The notes: a model not told the origin generated them from the sequence alone. 25,996 bases of DNA from Batkoa obscura (GCA_030770535.1 JASVEC010000246.1:1-25996); one strand, 5' to 3'. Shown: positions 1 to 10,909, counted from the stretch's first letter. Translations and numbers: made by a program.

Positions 1-1361
1 TCATCATCAGAAACACTTTGTATAAAACCAAATTGATCAAGAACAATACTATCTCCTTTTTCATTGGCTTGAGAGTAAAATTTACGCATATTTTCGGATT
101 TTGCTACATAGTTTTTATCATTTAAAGGATCCATAGGGGAACCTGAAGTTGGTAATAACATTAAAGAAGGATCAAGTCTTGCACTTAAAAACAAATTATC
201 TGCTTTCTTTTTTATAGATTTTATTGAATGAAATAATCCTTTATGCTTCGTTTCAGATCTATTACTTCTATAATCTATTTGACTAGGATTATTGTTATTG
301 TTATAATTGTTAACATTACTTTTGTAACTGTTTTTATCAGTATTGTTATTATTGATATTCTTCTCACTGTTGTTATCATTGATATTCTTCTCATTATTAG
401 CGTCATTATTGTTTTTCTCACCATTGGTATTTTCATGATCTTTATTATTATTAGCTTCTAAATCCGCATCAGATACTTGTAATTCAGGTATTTGTAAATT
501 TTGTCCATTTTGTGAAGGTTTTAAGTCCATATTGCTCATCTTTTCATTTATTATATTTATTCCATTATTATGCATATCTTCAGTTGTATAATTATCGTTT
601 GGCTGGACTTTTTCTTCAATAATATTATTGGTATTAATATCTCTTGGAATTATCATACTCTCAGTATAAATCCGTGTACTAGTACTTTTAGGAAGAATTG
701 AAGATTGGTTTAAATAACTTGAATCCAGCATTGAGATATCTTGTGATAATATGGCTTCTCTTAGCTTTTCTGGCGAAGTATTTGGTGCTATCGAAAACGC
801 TCTTCTTTTTGTTTCAGTAGCATTAGGCATCTCTTCCATTGACATTTCAGCTTCCGTTTCTTCTAATATAACTGAATTGTTTACACTTGCCTTAGCTTCA
901 GGTATATTGTTTTCTCCATAAAATCCAATAGGCACATTTTTTTCTAATAACGCTGTAAAAGATTGATATTTTTCTTTATTTTTTCTAGGTGAGGCTACAC
1001 TCAAGTTCAAATAAATTAAATTAACATCATCTAATCTAAAATGTCCAATTTGATCTGATAAAAATCCCTAATAATGGTTATTTTATTAATATTATATAAA
1101 GTTTAAAATTACCAAATAAAGATTTTCCTTTATAGGTTTTAAAACTGTGATTACATCCCCTTCAAATTGTTAAAAATAATCATAAGATATGAAAAGTAGT
1201 ACTTACCTGCTTTACAAGGTAAAAGATCGGAACCTGGTTCAATACTTATTAACGAAATACAAGTACCAATGCCACCTTTAACAAATAAATCTCCTACATT
1301 TATATATTATATAAATCAAGTTACCTCCTCTCCCAAACGCCAACATTTCCTCAGGTTTCAT
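1..1361 (-). CDS. SH3-domain protein with Asn-rich linker (5' part; C-terminus off the left edge)
   Basis: Four exons: 1361-1325, 1293-1207, 1159-1113 and 1067 to beyond the left edge. The start ATG at 1361 is preceded in frame by a stop. The introns are 31, 47 and 44 nt. Residues about 22-75 read as an SH3 domain: a GDVITVL stretch, then an aromatic/Gly segment (LYLGFL) and a GHF...DDV end, all in the expected order. Next comes a long low-complexity region. Its part encoded at about 460-270 is an Asn/Glu/Lys-rich imperfect repeat of units like EKNINDNN. The last visible residues (LDQFGFI) resemble the segment just before a TBC RabGAP domain in fungal and animal TBC proteins. A Rab GTPase-activating protein is therefore possible, but the diagnostic domain lies outside the window. 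SH3 assignment is fairly good; overall function is unknown. Confidence 0.7.
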
Positions 1362-2170
1362 GGTATAAGTTTAAAATTTATAAATAGAATTACAAAGATA
1401 AAAGATGAAAAAGAAAGAAAAAAAATTAAAAAGTTCTATTAAAGTTTTAACTAATTAAAAAATGTATAGTAAATAGAAATTAAAATCTTTTATTCTTTTT
1501 TTTAAAAAAATTATTTAATCATAAATTTTGTACATTTAATTGCATGCAAACTTTTGAATTTAAACCAATCATCCAAATAATTTATTTAGTATTATTTTAA
1601 TTAGCTAAGTGTAGAAAATGCTATTAAATGCTATTGATGGGTGCTATTATTAAAAATAAATAGATTGATATTATAGTAATATACAAATGTACATAGTTAT
1701 TGTATATATAATGTTTTTGTTATCTGTAATTACAATGATTTTTTTAAAATAAGAATAAATAATAATTTTAATACATTTTAAAAGCGGAACAAATTTATAA
1801 TGAATAAAGTATAATTTTAAGTTAACCGCATACGTGAGAATGTTTTTTCGATACAGTATTTAGCTAATAATTTTTTAAATTTTATGTTGGATAAAAAATG
1901 AAAAAATGAAATAAAACATTCTCCATAATATTAATAAACTAATTTAATATAGTTCAACGTAATATAGAAAAATATTTCTGATTTAAGTAAAATGTTAATA
2001 ATATTAATGATATCAATAATCTAAGCTAATGTTATAAGTTAATATTAACTAGTAGAAAATAACTTAATTAAAAAAATAGAATGATATAAAATATACTTGA
2101 AGATTTAATATGGTTTAAATAGATAATAATTATCAATGAAAAATAGATTGTTAAAAATTATGAAAATCTT
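1362..2170. other. AT-rich intergenic region between two minus-strand genes
   Basis: No convincing coding sequence on either strand. It holds the promoter side of the SH3-protein gene and the 3' flank of RNR1. The only structured element I see is one diverged inverted-repeat element at 1835-1925. Confidence 0.7.
1835..1925 (-). repeat. Diverged MITE-like element (family 1), about 90 bp
   Basis: The ends are inverted: TGAGAATGTTTTTT at the left and AAAACATTCTCCA at the right. Read on the minus strand, the interior contains AAAAAATTATTAGCTAAA, which matches the AAAAATTATTAGTAAA core of the better-preserved family 1 copies at 10.4-11.8 kb. The TIR sequence differs from them (GAGAATG versus GGGGATG), so this is an old or subfamily copy. 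Confidence 0.5.
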
Positions 2171-4620
2171 TTAACCGCTGCACATAAGGCAACCGTCACG
2201 ATTATCAATAGAGCATTGTAATCTAGCAGCTTCTTCTTCTTCGATTGCTTTTTTATCCACTGTAAATTGAATAGCATTAGCAGCTGGTCTAGTACGAAGA
2301 TAATACATACCAGTTTTTAATCCCTTTTTCCAACCATAAAAATGCATTGAAGTTAATTTAGCAAAAGTGGGTTCAGCAATATGAATATTAAGTGATTGAG
2401 ATTGATCAATAAAAGCTCCACGATCAGCTGCCATATCAATAACTACTTTTTGACTTATTTCCCAAGTAGTTTTATAAAGGGCACGTATATCTTCTGGTAT
2501 AGTTTTAATCATTTGAACGGATCCTTGATCGGAAATAATTCGATTTTTCATTGAATCATTCCATAATCCGAGTTCAACTAGATCTCTAAGTAACCATGGA
2601 TTAACTACTTGGAACTCACCAGCGAGTACACGACGAGTATAAATGTTACTAGTATAAGGTTCAAAACATTCGTTGTTACCAAGGATTTGAGAAGTAGAAG
2701 CAGTTGGCATTGGAGCTACTAAAAGGGAATTGCGTACACCATGTTTAGCTATACGTTTACGTAATTTATTCCAATCCCATAACTCACTTGGTGTTACATT
2801 CCACATATCACATTGAAGTACCCCTTTAGATACTGGACTACCCTCATAAGTTTGATATGGCCCTTCAATTTCTGCTAATTCAGAAGAGGCTTCAAGAGCG
2901 CCATGATAAATTGTTTCAAAAATTTCTCTATTAACTTTAGCTGCACCTTCTGAATCGAATGGCAAACGTAATTTAATAAATGCATCAGCAAGGCCTTGTA
3001 CACCAATACCAATGGGACGATGACGTATATTAGAATTATAAGCTTCTTTTACTGGATAATAATTGATATCGATGATCTTGTTTAGATTACGAGTTACTAC
3101 TTTAACTACTTCATGTAATTTAACATAATCAAGCTTATTATTATTTACAAAAGTGGGTAAAGCTAAACTAGCTAAATTACAAACTGCAACTTCATCTGGA
3201 CTTGAATATTCAAGAATTTCAGTACATAAATTACTACAATTAATTGTACCTAAATTTTGTTGATTACTTTTAGCATTGCATGCATCTTTATAAAGCATAT
3301 ATGGTACACCAGTTTCAACTTGAGCTTCAAGTATAGCATACCAAATTTTTTGAGCTTTAACAGTACGACGAGCAAGACCTTCGCGTTCATATTTAACATA
3401 AAGTTCATCAAATTTTTCACCCCAAGCATCAGCTAATCCAGGTACGTCATTTGGACAAAACAAAGCCCAATCTTCATCCGCTTCAACACGTCTCATAAAT
3501 AAATCTGATAACCACATAGCATAAAATAAATCACGTGCACGTGTTTCTTCTTTACCAGTATTCTTTTTTAAATCTAAAAATTCAAAGATATCTGCATGCC
3601 ATGGTTCAAGATAAATAGCAAATGCACCAGGCCTCTTATTACCACCTTGATCAACATAACGTGCTGTGTTATTATAAACACGTAGCATAGGTATTAAACC
3701 ATTAGAATAGCCATTAGTACCAGCGATATAAGAACCCGAAGCTCTAATTTTTTGGACATTTAATCCAATACCACCAGCGGTTTTTGAAATTAAAGCACAT
3801 GTTTTTAAAGTATCATAAATACCTTCAATAGAATCTTCTTTCATGGTTAATAAAAAGCAGGAAGAAAGTTGTGGTCTTGGTGTACCAGCATTGAATAAAG
3901 TAGGTGAGGCATGAGTAAAGTATTTACTTGACAATAAATCATAAGTTTCAATTGCTTTTTCAATATCTTTACCATGGATACCAACGGATACTCTCATAAG
4001 CATATGCTGTGGGCGTTCTGCAGTTTTACCATCAATACGAAGTAAATATGATCTTTCTAAAGTTTTAAATCCAAAATAACTATAATCAAAATCACGGTCA
4101 TAAATGATTGCGGAATTAAGGCGCTCAGAATGTTCCATTACGATTTCGTAGGTTTCCGTAGATATCATAGGAGAAGGTTTATTATTCTTTGGATTAATAT
4201 AGGTATAAAGGGATTCAATAACTTTAGAAAATTGCTTTTCAGATTCTTTATGAAGATTGGAGACTGCAATACGGGCTGCTAAGGTAGCATAGTCAGGATG
4301 TTTAGTAGTCATATAAGCGGATGTTTCAGCTGCTAAATTATCTAATTCAACGGTAGTAACGCCTGGATAAACTCCTGAAATTACCTAATAAAGGGGTTTA
4401 GTAAAATATTTTAAGATAACAAAATAAAAGTTACTTTTTGAGCAATAGCAGCTGGATCCACAAAATTCATATCCAAACCATAACATAACTTAATAATACG
4501 TGAAGTTATTTTATCAAAAACAACTCGCTCTTGACGGCCATCTAATTAAATTCCATTTTAGTTAGCCAACAATCTTAAACCAAATTAAAGTATAAACCTA
4601 CCTCTCTTTTTAACATACAT
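2171..4620 (-). CDS. RNR1: Ribonucleoside-diphosphate reductase large subunit (class Ia), 779 aa
   Basis: Reduces NDPs to dNDPs together with the small Rnr2-type subunit in the cytosol. Three exons: 4620-4602 (19 nt), 4541-4435 and 4384-2171. The introns are 60 and 50 nt. The spliced N-terminus [22 protein letters not shown] is the ATP-cone allosteric domain and aligns with yeast Rnr1 without gaps. Catalytic residues are present: Cys218 (SSCFL), the NCSNLC loop with Asn427, Cys429 and Glu431, Cys444 (AVCNLAS), and the PTASTSQ phosphate loop. The C-terminus ends CLMCSG, the mobile redox CxxC tail. The length matches animal RRM1 (about 792) rather than yeast Rnr1 (888), because the long insert before the tail is missing. 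The open reading frame alone would start inside exon 3 at Met67; the conserved ATP cone requires the two upstream exons. Coding GC is higher than in most neighbours, as expected of a well-expressed gene. Confidence 0.97.
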
Positions 4621-5376
4621 TGTGGACAAAATAAATCGTTTATAATATAAAAATTTAACTAATAAGCTTTACTAATTCACAAAGCACAAACTTTATAAAT
4701 TAAAAAACAAAAGTACAGTTTCATCTGAAGCTCATTTTTTGATTATAAATACTTCTAATTTCTACCCTACCCAATCAATTTTATTGTTCAAAACCGCGAT
4801 CATATTGATGTCGTGTTTTATTGGCTTTTAAGTTTGATTGGTTATAGTCAGTGCTTCATTGGCTCAAAACGCGTCATTGCTATCGAATTATTATGGGATC
4901 AGATTGAAGTGGAAAGCGCGATTTCCTTTTAAAGTAAATGATTGGTCCACTATGGTATATTGTTTTAAGGCGCTTGGGTTTCTGGGTTTTGGAGTGTTAT
5001 TTATCCATCGTTTGTTGCTTTTTGTTTGAATAACATTGTCTTGTTTATTTGATTCTTTTTATGTTGTTTAGTCTAGTTTTTCGCTTTTGTGATTGGTATA
5101 ACTTTCAAAGTTTATTGAAGTTTAAGCTCTAAATAAAAATTGTATTTTTATGATCTGATATTCTATTTCATGTGGTTAATCTAATCGAATTTATTATTAA
5201 AACTACTGTTTTAAATTATAGATTAATTGTTATTTATATATCTGATATTCCTTAACTGGTTTCTATTATTTTCGATGAAAACATTCAAATCCCATTGAAA
5301 AACCAAAAATTCAGAATTAAAGCCAAAACAGTGCAAAATTGTTGAACTTCCGTTTTTTGATTAATATTAAAAAAAT
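4621..5376. promoter_or_regulatory. Divergent control region between RNR1 and TRM4
   Basis: These 756 bp separate the two start codons, which point away from each other. No gene is supported. The short plus-strand open frame at 4838-5029 has no recognisable features. The half nearer RNR1 carries the only CG-rich hexamers of the region: CCGCGA near 4794, ACGCGT at 4869 and GCGCGA at 4916. These stand out in otherwise strongly AT-rich DNA. Confidence 0.55.
4869..4921. promoter_or_regulatory. MCB/E2F-like cell-cycle box pair upstream of RNR1
   Basis: ACGCGT at 4869-4874 is a perfect MluI cell-cycle box core, the site bound by MBF (Swi6/Mbp1-type) factors in yeasts. A second element, GCGCGA at 4916-4921, sits inside the small palindrome GGAAAGCGCGATTTCC. 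The first lies about 250 bp upstream of the RNR1 start codon. Ribonucleotide reductase genes are classic MBF targets in budding and fission yeast. Factor binding here is inference from motif and context. Confidence 0.45.
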
Positions 5377-8040
5377 ATGGGAAAATTTAGAAAGAAGAGA
5401 AGTAATGGTAATGATAAACCAAGGGTAATGCAAATATAAAAAATAATTTAAAAATCAACCTTTTAAATCTATTAGGAAACCAAGAATACTGAAGGTTGGG
5501 ATAAAAGAGAGTCTAACAACTATGATAATGTTATAAAGGAGAATGAATTATTTGATAAATATTATAAGGTAAGTTTAAAGTATATTTAAAAACCCTTCAT
5601 ACATTGATTCCCATAGGCTCAAAGCCTATTATCTCCCGAAGAATAAAAAATGTTGAATATTTCAAATTAGCTTTACCCACTACATTTCGTCTAACTGGTA
5701 CTCGTAAACAAGCTTTAGAACTTCTTGATACAATTGAAAATAAGTTTATTCCCGAGTTGACAAATTTAGAATATGAAGGTCAGCTTTTAGAAGGTCCAAA
5801 AGAGATATCTTTTTACCCCAACAAGTTTGGTTGGAAGTTTGACATTGGCAAAAATATCATCAAAAAAGAATCCCATTTTAAACAATTTCATCAATTTTTA
5901 GTTAGTGAATCCGAGATTGGCAACATCTCACGACAAGAAGAAGTATCTATGATTCCCCCACTTTTATTACAAGTTGAGCCTGAACATTTTGTATTAGATA
6001 TGTGTGCAGCACCTGGCAGTAAAACTGCTCAATTAATAGAAGCTTTACATAAGGATGAAACTATGCCAAAAGGTATGATAATAGCTAATGATTCTAACGA
6101 AAAAAGATGCTATACTTTATTACATCAAATTAAACGATTAAAATCTGCTAATTTTGTTGTGACTAATCATGAAGCACAATTTTTTCCAACAATGGAAATT
6201 AATGATAAAAGATTATTATTTGATCGTATTCTTTGTGATGTTCCTTGTTCAGGGGATGGTACATTAAGAAAAAATTATATGATTTGGAAAGATTGGAATT
6301 TAAACTCTGGTTATTCATTACATCATTTACAAACTACAATTGCTGAAAGAGGAATTCAATTATTAAAAGTTGGAGGTAGATTGGTTTATTCAACTTGTTC
6401 TATTAATCCTGTAGAAAATGAAGCTGTTGTAGCTGCTTTACTTAATAAATTTAAAGGTCAAATTAAGTTATTAGATGTACAAAACTTGTTACCTGAACTT
6501 AAAAGAGCACCTGGAATCAAGGACTGGAAGGCAATTTTAATTGACAAATAATGAAGTAGAATAATCATTAATTTTTTTGTTTAGATTTTAGATAAAAATA
6601 TGGAAATCATACCTAATTTTGAAGCTATGGATCCAAAAGATAGTAATAAAAAATGGGCTGTTCCTACCATGTTTCCACCAAGTAATGTAAATGAATTAGG
6701 TTTAGAAAAATGGTAATTCATAAGTGTTTAATATGTTTTAATAAGGGTAATATTAATTATCTTGTTTACAAAATTTAGTTTACGTATTTATCCTCATCTT
6801 CAAAATACTGGTGGTTTTTTTGTAGCTGTATTTGAAAAGGTTTTACCTACTAGTAATAATGAACAGAAAGAAAAGAAATTAAATGAAATCGAATCTCAAG
6901 TTGAAGTTGAAAAGAAAGAAGCTGAGAAGGAAATTGAAAATGAAAATAATAATGAAGATAATACTGAAAATAGTAATAAAGTTGAAAATAATGATGGAGT
7001 TAAAAATGAAGTAACTAATAAAAGAGTAAGTATTAATATTATATTATTATTAGTATTAGTATTAATCTAATATAATAATAATGTAATTATAGGGAAGTGA
7101 AATTAAACAAAGAAGAGACAATAAAAAGAGAAATATCGTACATGAGGAACCCTTTATTTTTATGGAAAAGGAATCTTCAGAATTAGCTAATATTAAGTAA
7201 GGATTTTCTATACCAAAATCATATATATTAATACTTAACTTTATTTTAATAGAAAATATTTCCATTTAAGTAATTTCCCCGATAATTTATTTATTAAACG
7301 TAGTGAAACAGATCGTAATAAAACAATTACTTTGGTTTCTCCATCTGTTAGGGAATTTTTATTATCGAAAGATATAAATAGGGTTAAAGTAGGTTAATCT
7401 CATCTTCTATCCCCCTATTATAATCCTATATATTAACATCAACTTCTCTTTTATAGTTAGTTAATTTAGGAATCAAAGCATTTAGTAGAGTTAGTGATAA
7501 ATATGAATCTAATTTTAGATTACAATCGGAGTCAATTGATTTATTATTACCTTATATTAATCCAAAATTAATTATTGATATTAATTGTAAAGACTTATTA
7601 GTTTTATTACAAAATGAAAACCCATTAAATAATCAGTTATCAACTACTGCTAATAATCAATTAGAAAATATTAGTAGGCTTATTAATTTAAATCAAATTT
7701 AGTTTATTTAACATCTTTCTTTAGAAGAGCCTTGTTCTTTAATTGCTAGATACACTAAAGAGAATGATAAGTTTGATGAAAGGTAAAACTATTTATTATT
7801 ATTATAATTTAATTTAATTATTTTATAGTGAACAAGATGTCCCTAAAATGATCTTTTCATTTAAAGGTATTGATTCCATTTGCTTCCCATTATGGAAAGC
7901 TCAAGTTTCAGTCAATTTAACTTTACCTAAACAAGATATTAGGTAAGTGTTTTATTGATTTAATTTTTATTATTATTGTAATATTAATTACTTTTTATTC
8001 TTTCAATTTTAGCTCCATTAAATCCCGTTTTTTTGGTTAA
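5377..8040 (+). CDS. TRM4: tRNA (cytosine-5)-methyltransferase, NSUN2/Trm4 family, about 695 aa, 11 exons
   Basis: Methylates C5 of cytosines in tRNAs using S-adenosylmethionine. Exons: 5377-5424, 5476-5568, 5617-6530, 6585-6712, 6779-7025, 7093-7196, 7253-7392, 7461-7673, 7725-7782, 7829-7942 and 8013-8040. SAM motif LDMCAAPGSKT lies near residue 175. The two family cysteines are in CDVPCSGDGT (about Cys258) and YSTCSINP (about Cys308), matching yeast Trm4 Cys260 and Cys310. C-terminal landmarks PTMFPP, YPHLQNTGGFFVAVFEKV and EEPFIFM also match NSUN2. There are two oddities. Intron 3 has a GC donor. In exon 3 the conserved SLLSPEE (5626-5643) runs into a stop in its own frame, while NVEYFKLALPTTFRLTG continues one frame away; one base seems to be missing in GAATAAAAAATG (5641-5652). 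The exon lengths sum to 2087, exactly one short of a multiple of three. A sequence error, a null allele or an unusual 3' splice site (AAAG at about 5624) are alternatives. Confidence 0.93.
6531..6584 (+). other. GC-AG intron in TRM4
   Basis: Exon 3 ends TGGAAG and the intron starts GCAATT; it ends TTGTTTAG after 54 nt. Joining there restores DWK-ILDKNMEI...WAVPTMFPP, colinear with NSUN2. Reading on without splicing meets a stop within ten codons (at 6549), and no usable GT donor precedes that stop. All other introns I reconstruct in this window start with GT. Confidence 0.75.
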
Positions 8041-8147
8041 ATAGTTTAAAATATAAAAATAAAAAATAGAATATTTTAAATAAAAATTTTTTGTTTCATT
8101 TTATTATTATTATTTATAGATATGAAACTAATTCCTTTCTTTCTATT

Positions 8148-8558
8148 TTAAAAATCTAAAAATAATTGATAAATTATTTTTTCCAAATGCTGAACATCTA
8201 ATACTATATCTTCATCTGAGCCTTCCTTAATAGCTTCATCATGTGCTCTATGGATGGCTTCTGTTATATAAAAATACATATTAATATCAATTATTAATAT
8301 CAGTAGTTAAATATTAGATAGTACTAAGTAGTATATAAAGATCCTCTAACTCCCAATTCTTACTTACCAACAGTCATTAAGCGAATATATTCTTGCCAAC
8401 AGACTAATCCATTTTTACTTAATTTAAATTTATTATCGATTTTGTTTTTATTAAATAACTCTTGTAAGATTTCCTAAAGTTAATGAACTACTATTAGTAT
8501 TTGATATTATGGACAGAGTTGATAAAATGTTTACTTTTTTAACATAATATTCCTCCAT
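8148..8558 (-). CDS. MHF2: CENP-X / MHF2 histone-fold protein, 80 aa, three exons
   Basis: Exons 8558-8535, 8473-8368 and 8260-8148, with introns of 61 and 107 nt, encode an 80-residue protein. CENP-X (MHF2) pairs with CENP-S (MHF1). The dimer supports kinetochore assembly (CENP-T-W-S-X) and helps Fanconi-type FANCM/Mph1 helicases act at stalled forks. Seen here: a histone-fold-sized protein that starts MEEYYVKKEILQELF and ends LDVQHLEKIIYQLFLDF. That end matches the human CENP-X C-terminus (DVDQLEKVLPQLLLDF) almost position by position, including the terminal LDF. The middle (CWQEYIRLMTVEAIHRAHDEAI) fits histone-fold helix 2. No open frame of this gene exceeds 40 codons, so it is easily missed. 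It is convergent with TRM4, with only 107 bp between the stop codons. Confidence 0.88.
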
Positions 8559-8886
8559 TTTTTTACTATTTGAATAATGAAAATGATTAAAAAGTTAAAC
8601 AAGTTAAGTTTTTAGTTTGTGTATTCTTTATTTTATATTTTTGTGCAAAGGTTAAAAACATTCAACTTGAATTTTTAAAACGAGCTTGTAATATAATTAA
8701 GCTTCAGGAGTTTACACTATTATGAAAATGAAAACAAAGTGAAATCAGGAAAGAGAGTATATAAGTCAATACAACAAGGAGTCAGCAAAATTTGAGAAAA
8801 ATGATTAGATTACATTGAATAATTCTTTTGCAATAGCATCATCCATGATAAAGATAATCTTCTATTTCTATATCAACCTATTTCTA
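8559..8886. other. Intergenic: MHF2 upstream and methyltransferase 3' flank
   Basis: AT-rich DNA, 328 bp. I see no open reading frame, RNA gene or clear repeat in it. Confidence 0.6.
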
Positions 8887-10250
8887 TTATTTTGGAATCA
8901 ACATTAAAAGATATAAACCAACACTTGATAAGATAGGAAACAATTCAAAGTTTTCTTGAATTAATTTAAAAAATTGATTTTCAATTAAACTATTTCTTTT
9001 CTTATAACCGATTAAAATCATTGTTTCTTTATTCTTATCTTTACATAATTTAATAATATTTTTCAATAATCTAATCAATAAGAGATAAGTTTCATTATTA
9101 TAAATGACATCAAAAGCCACAATAATATCTGGTAACTCAAATTGATTCAGTTCAATATCTAGTTCCCAATCAAGTGATAATAAATCGATACTCATATTTT
9201 TATTCTTATTCTTATTGTTTATGTAATCGATATTATTAATAGTTAAATTTCTTTTTGTACTTTTATTTAATATCTGTGGTAAATCACTTAAATAAAATTG
9301 ATATTTATTATTGTATTTAATATTAATTTTACTTAATAAGACATATAAACCTTGACTTAATAATCCACAACCGCAACCTAATTCTAATAAAGTTACTTGT
9401 TTTTTATTACTTGGTAATATTTTTTCTTTTAGTTTATTAATGTACAACTCATTTTTTAATTTAAATTGATTATTGTTTGTATAATCAATATTATTATTGC
9501 TTAATAATATTGATGTTAAAAAATGCAAGCCAATCCAAGAACAATCCCAACAATGGGAACCTAAATCTTGGCCAAAAGTCGATTCTAGTACTATCATTCT
9601 ATTACTTATTTCTTTATTTATGATTTTGAAATTAAAATATCTTAAACTTAAATTAATATTATCATCTATTGTTGTTGTATTGCTGTTATTTATTACTTTA
9701 TTGCTTATTTCAATTATATTACTATATAAATTTAAAAAATAAAGATCTTTCACTAAACTACCTCCGGGCAATATTATATTATTATTTATATTATCAATAA
9801 CTTCAAATGATAATTGAATTGAAGTAGTCATACTGGATTTTTGTAAATTATTAACCATTAACATAAAATTATATTCAATATAAGGGGAATTGGCTTGAAA
9901 TTTAAAATCAATTTCATTATCGTTATTATTATTGATTATATTCTTTTTTGGTTCCATTAGATTTAATTGTATTTTATTAATAGTACTTCTATTGTTGTTG
10001 TTACTATCAGTTGTGCTTTGTATATCTTTAACTTGTATTAGTTTTAATTTGATACTTATATCTTCAATCTGCTCACCACATCCTACACCAAGATCATTAT
10101 ATACTATAAAAATAATAAATATTATAATAGGATTAAGAATAAATAAAACAAAATAAATTATTTACTTGTTAATGAAAATTGAAAGGGTTGATTATATTGA
10201 ATTTTTGTTGGTGGATATTTTAAAAAACATAAACGTAACATGGAACTCAT
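8887..10250 (-). CDS. METTL21-like protein lysine methyltransferase (Methyltransf_16), 433 aa
   Basis: Two exons, 10250-10166 and 10103-8887, with a 62-nt intron. The C-terminal half is a seven-beta-strand SAM methyltransferase of the METTL21/EFM group. Family marks are a WD dipeptide after GSHC (about residues 214-215), motif I ELGCGCG (269-275), SDLPQ at about 301-305 (usually TDLP) and FDVIYN (359-364), the DxxY-type post-II motif. Members methylate single lysines on proteins such as chaperones or translation factors; the substrate here is not evident. The N-terminal about 190 residues (MSSMLRLCFLKYPPTKIQYN...) look like beta-rich sequence with two Asn-rich inserts and are longer than in compact METTL21 proteins. 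Asn/Lys inserts recur in loops (NNKNKNKN near residue 325), typical of AT-biased genomes. The intron placement restores an in-frame upstream Met. Confidence 0.85.
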
Positions 10251-10366
10251 TGTTGTATTGAATTTATATTAATAAAAAATACTACCAAATTCCCACTTCC
10301 AAGCTACAAAACAAGTTTAAATAAAATGTGCAAAGATTTAAGATAAAAAAATTAAGCAAGATTTGA

Positions 10367-10465
10367 ATATGGAGATGTTTTTTTGGCTTCATTACTTCTA
10401 TCTTTTAAGCACTATTTAAGCAGAAAAATTAGTAGTAAAATTCTTAGACAAATATATCCCCGTAT
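10367..10465 (+). repeat. MITE-like element, family 1
   Basis: About 99 bp with ends ATATGGAGATGT and ATATCCCCGTAT. The body carries GGCTTCATTACTTCTATC, CTTTTAAGCACTATTTAAG and AGTAGTAAAATTCTTA, shared with the other copies. TA dinucleotides flank the inverted ends, consistent with a Tc1/mariner-type target duplication. Confidence 0.75.
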
Positions 10466-10660
10466 ATTAATTTACAATTCTTTTTATAAACAATTGATTA
10501 TTTAATAAAGAAAACAATAGATAAAAACAGTATTTAAAAATAACATTTAAAAATAATTTTTTTTAATAACTATTGAAAAAATAATCTATAACTTAAAAAT
10601 TTGGAAAATCAAATTAAGACAAAATTTTAATATAAAAATTACCAAAATTCCATAAGTATA

Positions 10661-10797
10661 GCTACTATAACTTTATTACAGCTTGATTTGCGGTAAGTTT
10701 TAAAGACTTTTCGTTTGTTAGGTTTTTTAATGTATCTTATAATTTAATTTGATTTTGTTCTTAAATGTTAGTTGAGTCATAATAGAGCTGTAACAGG
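10661..10797. repeat. MITE-like element, family 2 (diverged copy)
   Basis: It starts GCTACTATAACTTTATTACA, 17 of 20 bases identical to the left end of the copy at 21556. It ends CATAATAGAGCTGTAACAGG, 14 of 20 identical to that copy's right end. The interior is not alike. It is therefore probably an older or rearranged copy. Confidence 0.5.
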
Positions 10798-10810
10798 TAT
10801 AATTATTTAA

Positions 10811-10909
10811 ATGGAGACGTATTTTTGTGTTAAGAATTTTACTAGCAAACTTTCTGCTCAAATAGTGCTTAAAAATGAAAAAATAATGAAACTAAAAAAA
10901 ACATCACCA
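10811..10909 (-). repeat. MITE-like element, family 1, inverted
   Basis: Reverse orientation relative to the 10367 copy. It begins ATGGAGACGTATTTTTGTG and ends AAAACATCACCA, and carries the shared core AAGAATTTTACTAGCAAA. It lies 13 bp from the family 2 element. Confidence 0.7.

Noticed and set aside
243-461. Plus-strand open frame, Ile/Val-rich
   Set aside because: Antisense shadow of the Asn-rich repeat of the minus-strand SH3-protein gene.
4838-5029. 63-codon plus-strand open frame in the RNR1-TRM4 promoter
   Set aside because: No recognisable motif, and it lies in a divergent promoter; probably chance.
9497-10156. Two plus-strand open frames opposite the methyltransferase
   Set aside because: Antisense to a well-supported coding exon and low in complexity (Leu/Ile runs).
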